A stretch of 52,456 nt of DNA from an uncultured Holophagaceae bacterium (GCA_903927605.1 CAIYNT010000251.1:1-52456), one strand, 5' to 3'; positions 28,152 through 36,435 are shown, counted from the stretch's first letter. The notes: a model not told the origin generated them from the letters alone. Program-made: numbers and translations.

Positions 28152-29365
28152 TTCAGCCCCAGAGTGAAGGTGGTGGTGTTGACATCAGCCGCCGAGGTGG
28201 TGGGACCTGAATAGGTTGCCGGGGATGTAGCCGTGGCCGCCATTTGGAGGGGGGTCAACCGATCCCGCCCCTGCTGGATCTGGTAGGTGCCTCCAATACG
28301 CAGCGTCAGATCCTCGCTGAGGTTGACGGACGCACTGCACCCAAGCAGGATGCTGCTCATGGCCGAAAGCCGGTAGTCCGCCGACATGTAGGGCTGGGGC
28401 GTGGCGAACTGGGCGCCATAGAATGACGCTGCATTCTGGGTGTAGAAGCGGACCCTCGGCGTCAGGATCCAACTGTCTTCCAGGTGCTGGTCATAGGTGA
28501 AGTCCAGGGTGTGAGCCCGGAGTCCCCAGTCGTCGCGGTAGTAGCGGTAGCTGGTCTTGAGGGCGCCGTCCCACTCGAAGTAGTGGGCCTGTTTGAGGAA
28601 GTAGGCATCTCGCACCCGGGTATCAGGACGCCGCTCAGACACAGTGGTGGTCCCCACCGGCACGATGAGGTAGGGCTCGTTTAGGTCCCCCTTCAGGTTC
28701 ATCCGGGTCGTGCCGACGTCGAGGAGGTCGTTCTCCCCGAAGACCCAGGTCCACCCGAGGGCATAGTCATGCTCCTTCTTGGGAAAGCGGAGGTTGGTGG
28801 TGACCGGGGCGACCGTGTCATCAGACCAGGAAAGGCCGTAGTGGAGGGTGCCGCGGCCCTCGAGCATGGTCCAGGCATCCGACACGCCATAACCCTTGGC
28901 GATGTAGTCCTTCTCCACCGAGTGGGAAAGATCCACCGTGGGCAGGTGGGCGCCGAAGCGCCGGCTGTAGCTGATGCCCTCGGCCTTGCGCTCATCCCGG
29001 AACTGGACCATGGGGATCTTGCCGGCGGCATTGGTGCTGGTGTTGCCCGAGGCCGAGGTGCTGGTGGTCACGCTCAGGGTTGGATAGGCGCCAGTTGGCG
29101 AGGCCCCCGACACGCTGTCATGGGAAAGCGTCAGGTCGATCTGGCCCAGACTCTCGCCCAGATCCTGGTGGAGCAGCAGGTTCGGGTTGGACACCTGGGT
29201 TCGGCCGCCAGCCTCGCTGTAGAAGAGGTACCCCAGTTCCACCGAAGACTGGGCCCGGGCCGCCCGGCCTCCCAGCACGCCGATGCCCGCAACCACCCAG
29301 GGCATGCCGTGCAGGACCAAATGGCTCCGGCGCCGGACCAGGCGGGGGCGCTCAGTTGCAACCAC
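28139..29365 (-). CDS. DUF3570-like outer-membrane protein with a candidate flavinylation motif
   Basis: The protein is 408 residues from the GTG at 29365 (GGAGG 5 bp upstream; a GTG at 29371 is the alternative). A signal peptide ends near AARAQSS. The rest alternates polar and aromatic residues and ends in FTLGLKWRY, a classic outer-membrane barrel C-terminus. The overall pattern and the partners match my memory of DUF3570. A D-x-x-S-G-A-S sequence (SHDSVSGASPTG) lies at about residues 83-89; it fits the D-x-x-[ST]-G-A-[ST] motif at which ApbE attaches FMN, with the last Ser as candidate acceptor. The start lies inside the end of the thioredoxin-DUF4266 gene, and the end overlaps apbE. Confidence 0.82.
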   Translation of the reverse strand: MVATERPRLVRRRSHLVLHGMPWVVAGIGVLGGRAARAQSSVELGYLFYSEAGGRTQVSNPNLLLHQDLGESLGQIDLTLSHDSVSGASPTGAYPTLSVTTSTSASGNTSTNAAGKIPMVQFRDERKAEGISYSRRFGAHLPTVDLSHSVEKDYIAKGYGVSDAWTMLEGRGTLHYGLSWSDDTVAPVTTNLRFPKKEHDYALGWTWVFGENDLLDVGTTRMNLKGDLNEPYLIVPVGTTTVSERRPDTRVRDAYFLKQAHYFEWDGALKTSYRYYRDDWGLRAHTLDFTYDQHLEDSWILTPRVRFYTQNAASFYGAQFATPQPYMSADYRLSAMSSILLGCSASVNLSEDLTLRIGGTYQIQQGRDRLTPLQMAATATSPATYSGPTTSAADVNTTTFTLGLKWRY

Positions 29366-30077
29366 AGCCACCTCCCGCTGCGCCGCCGTTTCCGGCAGCC
29401 CCTTCCTTGCTGGCGTGGATGTGCTCCCGGATCATCGCCGAGAGGCGGTCCCCATCCAGGCTCATGATCGGATCGGCCAGGTGTCCGCGTTGCCAGGCCT
29501 TGAGGGAGCCGGTGGCCTGGAGACCTGATGCCACACGAACCTCTTTGGTGGTCGCGGTGCCGGCGAGCAGAGCGGCGACTGCAGCCGCCTCCTCCTGGAC
29601 ATGGGCTCCCCCTTCGAAACGCCCGGCGATGCGGCCTTCCCGGTCGATGAGGAAGGTCGTGGGCATGGCCACCACGGAAAAGGCCTCCCCGGTCTTGCCC
29701 GCGGGATCATGCAGGATCGTGAACTGCACGGGCACCTGTTCCAGGAAGGCCGTGACCGATGTGGCGTCCGCATCCAGCGAGACCCCCACGACCTTCACGC
29801 CCTGGTTGGCGAACTTCGCCTGCAGGGCGTCCAGTCCCGGCAGGCTCCTCCGGCAGGGACCGCACCAGGAAGCCCAGAAATCCACCACCACCACCTGTCC
29901 CCTGAAGGCCTCCAGCGAGAAAGCTTTCCCGGTCTGGTCCTGGAGTCGGATGGCCGGGGCGGCATCCCCTTTCCCGGCGGCGCTGAGCACTGCAATGGCC
30001 AGGAAAAGGAGGGCCGCGCCGATTCGACACCTTCCGAGAAGGTTGTTGAATCGGAAGGATGGGGATGGGTCGCGCAT
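29352..30077 (-). CDS. TlpA-type thioredoxin fused to a DUF4266-like Cys tail
   Basis: The protein is 241 residues from the ATG at 30077, which has GGAG at 5 bp. A membrane anchor or signal segment covers residues 18-34. Residues 40-175 form a TlpA/ResA-like thioredoxin fold with the redox pair Cys72-Gly-Pro-Cys75 in WASWCGPC and the cis-Pro in AMPTTF. Residues 185-241 resemble DUF4266, normally a separate small lipoprotein: LKAWQRGHLADPIM, then the tail GGGCGCN ending at 241. The fusion places a thiol reductase next to the cysteine tail. It is the first gene of the four-gene cassette. Fusion boundaries are approximate. Confidence 0.85.
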   Translation of the reverse strand: MRDPSPSFRFNNLLGRCRIGAALLFLAIAVLSAAGKGDAAPAIRLQDQTGKAFSLEAFRGQVVVVDFWASWCGPCRRSLPGLDALQAKFANQGVKVVGVSLDADATSVTAFLEQVPVQFTILHDPAGKTGEAFSVVAMPTTFLIDREGRIAGRFEGGAHVQEEAAAVAALLAGTATTKEVRVASGLQATGSLKAWQRGHLADPIMSLDGDRLSAMIREHIHASKEGAAGNGGAAGGGCGCN

Positions 30078-30270
30078 GGAACTCCGGGTGCAGAAGGATC
30101 CGGTGGTGGGAACCATCGGATTGAGGGGGGCTGGAAATGGCCTGTAATCCATCCGGTGCCGTGAGTCGCAGGAAGGATTCCGAAAAAAGTGTTTCAACAC
30201 TCAGATATTATCCATAAAGGATGCCCGAGCGGGCCGCCATCGCGGTTTACAGCCATTTTGAAGGCCGGCC

Positions 30271-30993
30271 CTAATCCTCTGGCAGCTCCGGCACGAGACT
30301 CTCCACGAAGGTGGCATCCACCCGGAAGACCTCGCGGATGAGGGGCGCGGTGAGTACCTCGTGGGGCCTGCCGTTGCCCATCAGGTGGCCGCGATCCAGC
30401 ACCAGCACCCGGTCGAAGCGGTAGGCGGCCCGCAGGTCGTGAAGGCTCACCACCACCGTACCGCCACCCTCTGCAAGGCGGCGGGCCAGACGCAGCACCT
30501 CCAGGGCATGGCGCACATCGAGCTGGGCCACGGGCTCATCCCAGAGCTGGATGGGGGCCTGGGTGGCCACGGCCCGGGCCAGATCCACGCGGTGGCGTTC
30601 ACCCCCGGAAAGGCGCGTGACGGGGCGCTCGGCGAGATGAGCGAGGTCCAGCTCCGCCATGGCCTCGGCGACGCCCGCCAGATCTTCGCCCCAGGCGTAG
30701 CGACCCTGGGCCACCACCTCGCGCACGGGAAAGGCGAACTCGAAATGGGTATCCTGACTCACCCAGGCCAGCCGCCGCCCGCGCTCCATCATGGGGATGC
30801 GCGCCAGTGGTTGTCCATTCCACTGGATGACCCCGCCTGCGGGAAGCAGCCCCGCCATGGCCTGGATCAGGGTGGACTTCCCCGCTCCGTTCGGACCCAC
30901 CATGGCCACGAGCTCGCCCGGTCCGAGGTCCAGCGATACCGGTTCCAGGCGGCCGGGCACCGTGAGATCAGTGGTGTGAAGGGCGGCGATCAC
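30271..30993 (-). CDS. btuD: Cobalamin ABC transporter ATP-binding protein
   Basis: The 240-residue ATPase powers vitamin B12 uptake through BtuC. Walker A is GPNGAGKST at residues 33-41, the signature is LSGGERHRVDLA, and Walker B lies in PIQLWDEPVAQLD. Start is a GTG with no clear ribosome site. It is the last gene of the riboswitch-controlled btu operon but is separated from btuC by a repeat element that fills the gap. Confidence 0.9.
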   Translation of the reverse strand: MIAALHTTDLTVPGRLEPVSLDLGPGELVAMVGPNGAGKSTLIQAMAGLLPAGGVIQWNGQPLARIPMMERGRRLAWVSQDTHFEFAFPVREVVAQGRYAWGEDLAGVAEAMAELDLAHLAERPVTRLSGGERHRVDLARAVATQAPIQLWDEPVAQLDVRHALEVLRLARRLAEGGGTVVVSLHDLRAAYRFDRVLVLDRGHLMGNGRPHEVLTAPLIREVFRVDATFVESLVPELPED

Positions 30994-30999
30994 TAGACA

Positions 31000-31161
31000 G
31001 GCCGTAGGCTATGGGCTGCGGGCTGTGGGGTCGATAGGTCGCGGCCCTCCGGGCCGCACCAAATCTCCCCTTTGGGCCGTGTGGTACCGGCGTTCGGAGG
31101 CAGGCACGTTCGCCCGAGTGGGTCATTCTCTTCTACAGCCCACAGTCCACAGCCCACAGCC
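31000..31161. repeat. Intergenic element of inverted short-period repeats filling the btuC-btuD gap
   Basis: The left part is built of GGCTATGGGCTGCGGGCTGT-like units (31000-31030). The right part (31133-31161) is built of ACAGCCCACAGTCCACAGCC-like units in inverted sense. Between them is a perfect 7-bp hairpin GCGGCCC-TCC-GGGCCGC (31041-31057). The element begins 7 bp before btuD's start and ends 2 bp after btuC's stop. Confidence 0.65.
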
Positions 31162-31162
31162 T

Positions 31163-32149
31163 TCATCGCGGCCTCCGCAGCAGCCATAGGAAGAAGGGCC
31201 CGCCGATGAGGGACGTGACCACGCCCAACCTCAGGCCCAGCGGAAAGGTCCGCGTGATCAGGTCGCAGGCCAGCAGGAAGGAGGCACCGCCCAGCATGGA
31301 ATAGGGCAGCAGGCGGTGGTGGTCGGGGCCGAAGATCAGGCGCAGGACATGGGGCACCACCAGGCCCACGAAGCCGACGATGCCCGCCATGGCCGTGGCC
31401 AGGGCGGTGAGGACCGTGGAGAGCACGATGAGCTGCCAGCGCAGGCGGCGCACATCCACGCCCAGACTCTGGGCGCTCTGCTCGCCGAGGCTGAGGAGGT
31501 TCATGGCGCGGCCCAGGGGCAGCAGCAGCAGGCAGGCCACGAGCACGCCGGGGACGCCCATCCACACGTGCTCCCAGCTGCGACTCTCTAGGCCGCCCAT
31601 GAGCCAGAACAGGATCTGGGCATTCACCTCGAAGTGGCCCACGGTGGTCGTGAGCAGGAAGCTGGTGCCGGCGCCCAGCAGCGCGCTGAGGGCCACCCCG
31701 GACAAGAGGAGCCGTTCCGTACCTGTCCCGCTCTGGGCGAGCATGATCACCGCGCCCGTAGCGGCGAAGGCGCCGATCACCGAGGCTAGGGGAAGGGCCC
31801 ACAGGGTGGCCGCTGTGAAGCCCAGCATCGGCCCCAGGGCCAGCACGGCCACCGCACCCAAGGCTCCACCGCTGCTCACGCCCAGCAGGCCGGGACTGGC
31901 CAGGGGGTTGCGGAAGAAGGCCTGCATGACCGCCCCGCTGGCGCCAAGGGCCGCGCCCACGGCCAGGCCCACCAGCGCGCGCGGCAGGCGAAAGTCGCGC
32001 ACCACGGTGCGCGCGATGTCGTCCCCGCTGCCGCCCAGAGCCCCGATGACCTCGTGGAAGGTCAGCCGCAGCTCGCCAAACGCAAGAGAAGCCAGGAAGG
32101 CCAGGATCAGCAGCGCCAGGAGGACGGGGACGGCGAGGCGAGTCCTCAC
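31163..32149 (-). CDS. btuC: Cobalamin ABC transporter permease
   Basis: This 328-residue FecCD-type permease has about ten membrane helices. Family segments include LGASGAVMQAFFRNPLA, GLLGVSSGGALGAV and GLVVPHVLRLIFGPDHH. It starts with GTG overlapping the btuF stop (GTGA), so it is translated from the same message. It exports B12 from BtuF into the cytoplasm using BtuD. Confidence 0.95.
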   Translation of the reverse strand: MRTRLAVPVLLALLILAFLASLAFGELRLTFHEVIGALGGSGDDIARTVVRDFRLPRALVGLAVGAALGASGAVMQAFFRNPLASPGLLGVSSGGALGAVAVLALGPMLGFTAATLWALPLASVIGAFAATGAVIMLAQSGTGTERLLLSGVALSALLGAGTSFLLTTTVGHFEVNAQILFWLMGGLESRSWEHVWMGVPGVLVACLLLLPLGRAMNLLSLGEQSAQSLGVDVRRLRWQLIVLSTVLTALATAMAGIVGFVGLVVPHVLRLIFGPDHHRLLPYSMLGGASFLLACDLITRTFPLGLRLGVVTSLIGGPFFLWLLRRPR

Positions 32150-33075
32150 CGGAAGCGCTCCGGGTGGAGCGCCCGCGCCAGGGCTTCGTAGGTGGCGATG
32201 CGATGGTGGGAGACGCTGGACATCATGGGGCCCGGGATGACCACGATGCGACCGGCCTGGAAGGCAGGCAGCACACGGTACTGGGGCAGCTCGCCCAGGC
32301 GGGACCGGATTTGGTCGTCACCAGCCGCGACCAGCACCTCCACGTTCCAGATCAGCAGCTTCTCGGATGGGGTCGGTGCATGCCCCTTGAGACCGGCCTC
32401 GGTCGCGACGTTCACTGCGCCCACGTGATCGCAGAGGTCCTGGAAGGTGGTGCCGGCCCCGGCGGTGAAGGGATAGAGCCCGGCGCTGAGCACGCGGACT
32501 GGACGGACGCCCTGCAGCCGTTTGGCCAGAGCCTCCACGCGGCTCCGGCTCTGGTTGATGACCGCTTCGGCCCGAGCCTCCTGCCCCAGTTCCCGCCCGA
32601 GGATGCGCAGGCTGGCGTAGACGTCCTCCAGGGTGTCGAAGCGGTCCAGCACCACCAGCCGAACCCCAGCCCGTTTGAGCAGGGCCAGGGTTTCTGGGCG
32701 CGTGTAGCTGGCGGCCAGCACCAGATCGGGACGGAAACGCAGCACGCTTTCGGCATCGCTGTCTTTGATGGCGGGGAAGCACTTCGCCTCCTCGGCCACG
32801 GGGCTGAACTGAGCCTCATGGCTAATATGGCTGAGCGCTGCGATCTGCCCTGGGTCAGCCAGGGCCAGCAGCAGCTCATCCGTGCCCACCGACTGGCTCA
32901 CCACCCGCTGGGGATGTGCCGCCAGGAGGGGCAGCGCGGATATCAGCAGAACAAAGAAAATTCTTACCGCCAAGACGCCAAGGGCGCCAAGAAAGACAAA
33001 ATCCCTCTCTGCACTTCTTGGGGTCTTGGCGTCTCGGCTGTGATCTTTAGTCCTTTTAATTTGGTGTTGTCCCAT
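32146..33075 (-). CDS. btuF: Periplasmic cobalamin-binding protein with a repeat-derived N-terminus
   Basis: The 309-residue class III binding protein presents B12 to BtuC. The core starts at about residue 55 and includes ALADPGQIAALS, FRPDLVLAA, TFQDLCDHVGAVNVA and a C-terminal HRIATYEALARALHP. The ATG at 33075 overlaps the btuB stop (TGATG) and has GGAGG close upstream. Residues about 12-37 are encoded by a dispersed non-coding repeat that provides part of the hydrophobic signal segment (FVFLGALGVLAVRIFFVLL). A TTG at 32973 is an alternative start that would skip the repeat-coded part. Confidence 0.9.
   Translation of the reverse strand: MGQHQIKRTKDHSRDAKTPRSAERDFVFLGALGVLAVRIFFVLLISALPLLAAHPQRVVSQSVGTDELLLALADPGQIAALSHISHEAQFSPVAEEAKCFPAIKDSDAESVLRFRPDLVLAASYTRPETLALLKRAGVRLVVLDRFDTLEDVYASLRILGRELGQEARAEAVINQSRSRVEALAKRLQGVRPVRVLSAGLYPFTAGAGTTFQDLCDHVGAVNVATEAGLKGHAPTPSEKLLIWNVEVLVAAGDDQIRSRLGELPQYRVLPAFQAGRIVVIPGPMMSSVSHHRIATYEALARALHPERFR
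32966..33040. repeat. CGCCAAGACGCCAAGG-type repeat inside the btuF 5' end
   Basis: The plus strand reads ACCGCCAAGACGCCAAGGG with GCGCCAAGAAAG after it. A second arm near 33017-33037 reads CTTGGGGTCTTGGCGTCTCG, an imperfect inverted copy. It is a repeat of the short-period inverted type seen elsewhere in the window, but here it stays open in the btuF frame. Confidence 0.65.
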
Positions 33076-35111
33076 CACCACCTCCAGGTGGCGGACAGGG
33101 TCAGGCGGGGCCCGGGCGCGGGGAAGCCATAGACTAGTGCGGCGTTGCCGTTCTGATCGTAACGCCCGCTCAGCCAGTCCTGGACAGTCTGCTTCGGCTG
33201 CAACAGGTGCTCGCCGCGCAGGGCCAGGGTGAGGCCCTTCACGGGCTCGTGGGAGAGGCCCGCGCTGAGGTCATGGTAGGGCTTGACGGGAATCACCGCA
33301 TAGGTGGTGTCGTTCAGGTCGTAGCGGGAGCCGACGCGGTCGAAACGGAGGTCGCCTCGCCAGGACTTCGTCTGGGCGAAGGCGGACAGGGCGCTGGTGA
33401 AGAAAGGATGCCGCACGATGGCGGTGTTCTGTTCGCCGAACTCCTGCCCGGCAACGTTGTGGTCGAGGTCGCGGGTCTCCTGGCTGCGAAGAAGCAGTTC
33501 CCAGCCGTAGGCCACTTCGGCGCCGCCGCGCCAACCCAGGGCGCCTTCCAGGCTCTGGGCGCGGATCCTGCCGGCATTGACATAGTGGTCGGTGAATACG
33601 GCAGGTTCCCTGAGGAAGGCCAGCAGGTCGGAAATGACGGTACGCTGAGCTTCCAGGCGGTATTCCCAGTGCTCGGCGCAGAGCCCGGTAGCACCCACCT
33701 GGAGGGTGCGGCTGCGTTCGGGCGAGATGGTGTAGGACTTGCCATCGATGCTTTCCGCCTCGGCATTCAGGGTGAATTCCGTGGTGTTGGGCATACGGAA
33801 GCCCTGGCCTGCGCTGGCGTAGAGGCGGAGTTCCGGACGGAGCGCCCAGTTGAGGCCCGTGCGCCAGGTACTGGCCTCGGCGGTGCCGACCCGGCTGCGG
33901 TCGTCGGTATTCAGGCGAGTCAGGTCCCGGTGGCACGCGTCGCGGTGCAGTCCCACCAACCAGTCCAGCCCTTCCGCCAGCGTCCATCGTGATTCCAAAG
34001 CCCCGGCCAGATCGTGGCCCTCGCCCAGGTACGGGACACCCGCGTAGTACAGAGACGGGTCGTAGTAGTTCATGGCGTGGCTGGTGTCCTGACTGCCTTC
34101 GATGCGGGCCGAGAGGCGGAAGGCGCTCAGGGGCGTCCAGCTCAGGGTGAGTTGGTCTGCCACTCGGCGGAAATCCCTGTCGATCTGCTCGCGCTGCGCG
34201 CCATTGGGATCCGCGTTGCTGCCGGACAAGGCCTGGAGGGTGTCCTCCACCACGAGGTTCGGAGCCAGGGGCCAGCGGAGGCTGGCGCCCCAACTCTCCT
34301 GCCGGGCCTGGGTCTCGCGGCCCGGCTCATAGCTGCGACCGTAGGCCGGATAGGACAGCGTGGTGAAGGGCACCGAGGCAGTCTGCCCGCTGTTGCGGTA
34401 GAAAGCCGTGAGGTCGGCGTCGCCGAGTTTCGTGCCCAGGCGCAGGAAGCCGCCCGCCTGATGGAAGTCATCGCCGGGGAATCCGTTGTTCTGCTTCAGG
34501 GCCTCGGCGCCGGCGGCGATCCAGCCCTGGGTGCCGGACAGCTGTACCCGCGCTGTGCCTCCGATCTGGCCATCGGTGCCCAGCCTAAGGTCGGTCTGTC
34601 CGTGACAGCCATCGGCGCCGCGGCCCAGGCTGCTAAGGGCGATGACGCCACCGATGGCGTCGCTGCCATAGAGCACGGACGATGGTCCCAGCACCAGTTC
34701 CACTCGAGCGATGCCGATGAGGCTGAGGGTCCCGAGATCGGGGCTGATGGCCGTGGGGTCGTTCAGGCGCATGCCATCCAGCAGCACCACCACGTTCCGG
34801 CTCAGGGTGCCGTTGAGGAACACGGATGTGAGGGAACCGGTTCCTCCTTGGGGCATGGATGCGCCGGGCTGGAGCACCTCCAGCAGCTCGCCCAGGGTCC
34901 GGCTGCCCAGGCGGGCCAGTTCGTCGGCCTCGACGATACGCACCGGCGCCGGGGTGCGGGTGACCGCCACCGGCTGCGCCTCGGCGCTGACCGTGACCGT
35001 GGCCTCGCCGGGCTTGAGGGCGGAGTCGGGGACTGCCGCCGCTGCGGCGAAGGCCGCCGGGGAAAGGACGGACAGGGCAGCCAGGGAGAAGAGAATTCGG
35101 GAAGTGCCCAT
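33075..35111 (-). CDS. btuB: TonB-dependent vitamin B12 receptor
   Basis: The 678-residue outer-membrane receptor imports cobalamin with TonB energy. A signal peptide (ILFSLAALSVLSPAAFA) is followed by a TonB-box-like segment TVTVSAEAQP and a plug domain with LGELLEVLQPG and NVVVLLDGMRLNDP. The barrel ends in LTLSATWRW with a C-terminal aromatic residue. ATG at 35111 has GGAGG four bases upstream; longer open frames start inside the riboswitch and are not used. It is the first gene of btuBFCD. Confidence 0.95.
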   Translation of the reverse strand: MGTSRILFSLAALSVLSPAAFAAAAAVPDSALKPGEATVTVSAEAQPVAVTRTPAPVRIVEADELARLGSRTLGELLEVLQPGASMPQGGTGSLTSVFLNGTLSRNVVVLLDGMRLNDPTAISPDLGTLSLIGIARVELVLGPSSVLYGSDAIGGVIALSSLGRGADGCHGQTDLRLGTDGQIGGTARVQLSGTQGWIAAGAEALKQNNGFPGDDFHQAGGFLRLGTKLGDADLTAFYRNSGQTASVPFTTLSYPAYGRSYEPGRETQARQESWGASLRWPLAPNLVVEDTLQALSGSNADPNGAQREQIDRDFRRVADQLTLSWTPLSAFRLSARIEGSQDTSHAMNYYDPSLYYAGVPYLGEGHDLAGALESRWTLAEGLDWLVGLHRDACHRDLTRLNTDDRSRVGTAEASTWRTGLNWALRPELRLYASAGQGFRMPNTTEFTLNAEAESIDGKSYTISPERSRTLQVGATGLCAEHWEYRLEAQRTVISDLLAFLREPAVFTDHYVNAGRIRAQSLEGALGWRGGAEVAYGWELLLRSQETRDLDHNVAGQEFGEQNTAIVRHPFFTSALSAFAQTKSWRGDLRFDRVGSRYDLNDTTYAVIPVKPYHDLSAGLSHEPVKGLTLALRGEHLLQPKQTVQDWLSGRYDQNGNAALVYGFPAPGPRLTLSATWRW

Positions 35112-35189
35112 CATGCCTCCACGCATGAAGCCGCGGCGGCAGGGCGTCCCGAAGGGAGGAAGGCCCGGCCCGGTCCCGCGACGGGGGGT

Positions 35190-35360
35190 GAGGTGCAGGA
35201 CCGGTCTCCGGACTCGCACGCGACAGGGGCCTTACAGCTCCCCCCTTGCCTTCCCGGGACGATTCCCAGTGACTCGGGCTTGAGGTCTCACGCCGGGCTT
35301 GCGATGGCGTGGTGCTTACCGTTGCGGGGCAGTGCAGGGTTCTCACCTGCTTCCCGAACA
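35190..35360 (-). promoter_or_regulatory. Cobalamin riboswitch upstream of btuBFCD
   Basis: On the minus strand the conserved elements appear in order: CGGGAAGCAGGTGAGAACC, CTGCACTGCCCCGCAACGGT, GTCACTGGGAA, GGGAAGGC and the B12-box-like GAGTCCGGAGACCGGTC. It ends about 80 bases before the btuB start. Adenosylcobalamin binding is expected to reduce btu expression. The expression platform is probably the GC-rich stretch 35130-35189 next to the ribosome site. Confidence 0.92.
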
Positions 35361-35428
35361 TCCAACACTGAATTGTCAGGGACTCAGAGAACCACGGTTT
35401 CCATGCCCGACGCAAGTAGAATGGGGCC

Positions 35429-35563
35429 ATGAGCACGCAGCAGGAGCGAAGTGCCACTTTGGCGAAGCCGAAACCCGAAGGGCGCGGCGCAGGGAGGCTC
35501 CGACTCAGCAAGCGGAGCGCGCTGGAGCACGCGCAGCGTGCGATAGGCGGAGGCGACGCGTGA
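35429..35563 (+). CDS. Possible small ORF upstream of mtnP
   Basis: A 44-codon frame begins with ATG and ends in TGA overlapping the GTG of mtnP (GTGA). It is rich in Arg, Ala and Gly, with no recognisable domain. It may be a leader, a repeat-derived sequence or chance. No strong ribosome site is seen before the ATG. Confidence 0.25.
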   Translation: MSTQQERSATLAKPKPEGRGAGRLRLSKRSALEHAQRAIGGGDA

Positions 35564-36435
35564 ACGCACCCATCGGCATCATCGGCGGCAGTGGCCTCTA
35601 CCGGATGGAGGGCCTGGCCCTCGATCGGGCGGTGGCGGTGAAGACCCCCTTCGGCGACCCCTCGGACGCCGTGCATCTGGGCAACCTGGATGGCGCTCCC
35701 GTGGCCTTCCTGGCGCGCCACGGCGAAGGCCACCGCTTCACGCCCAGCGAGGTGAACTACCGGGCGAACCTCTGGGCCCTGAAGTCGCTGGGCGTCGAAC
35801 GGCTGATCTGCGTGTCCGCGGTGGGCAGCCTCCAGGATCGCGACCGGCCCGGCGAGCTGCGGCTGGTGAGTCAGTTCATCGACAAGACCCGGCACCGCCA
35901 GGACACCTTCTTCGGGGATGGACTGGTGGCCCATGTGAGCTTTGCCGAACCCACCTGCGCCCCCATGTCGAAGGCTCTGTTGGCGGCGGGCCATGAGTTG
36001 AAGCTGCCCATCGAAGGCGATGCGCTGTATGTGTGCATGGAAGGCCCCGCCTTCTCCACCCGCGCCGAAAGCCGCCTGCACCAGGCCTGGGGCGCGGATC
36101 TCATCGGCATGACCCAGGTGACCGAGGCCCGCCTGGCCCGGGAAGCGGAGCTCTGCTACGCCTGCATCGCCCTGGTGACGGACTACGATGCCTGGCGCGA
36201 CGAGGAGGAGGGCGTGGACGCGGCCTCGGTGCTGGAGGTCATGCACGCCAACGTGGACAAGGCCCAGCGCCTGCTCCGGAAAGTGGTGCCGAAGCTGTCC
36301 GGGCTCCCGCGTCCCTGCCATTGCGGCGCATCCCTGAAGGCCGCGCTCTTCACGGCCCCCGAGGCGGTCACGCCTGAAGCGCGTCAGCGCCTCGACCTGC
36401 TGGTATCGAAGTACGGATATGGGGTGGTGCGCTGA
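35560..36435 (+). CDS. mtnP: S-methyl-5'-thioadenosine phosphorylase
   Basis: The 291-residue enzyme cleaves methylthioadenosine for methionine and adenine salvage. GIIGGSGLY begins the protein, phosphate and nucleoside sites include FLARHGEGH and CMEGPAFSTRAES, and IGMTQVTEARLAREAELCYACIALVTDYDAW is characteristic. The start is a GTG with GGAGG upstream; longer frames extend into the riboswitch region. Its TGA overlaps the next gene's ATG. Confidence 0.93.
   Translation: MNAPIGIIGGSGLYRMEGLALDRAVAVKTPFGDPSDAVHLGNLDGAPVAFLARHGEGHRFTPSEVNYRANLWALKSLGVERLICVSAVGSLQDRDRPGELRLVSQFIDKTRHRQDTFFGDGLVAHVSFAEPTCAPMSKALLAAGHELKLPIEGDALYVCMEGPAFSTRAESRLHQAWGADLIGMTQVTEARLAREAELCYACIALVTDYDAWRDEEEGVDAASVLEVMHANVDKAQRLLRKVVPKLSGLPRPCHCGASLKAALFTAPEAVTPEARQRLDLLVSKYGYGVVR

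Noticed and set aside
31000..33040. Possible CRISPR array in the btu region
   Set aside because: The repeats are short-period, inverted and irregular, without equal spacers, and no cas gene is present.
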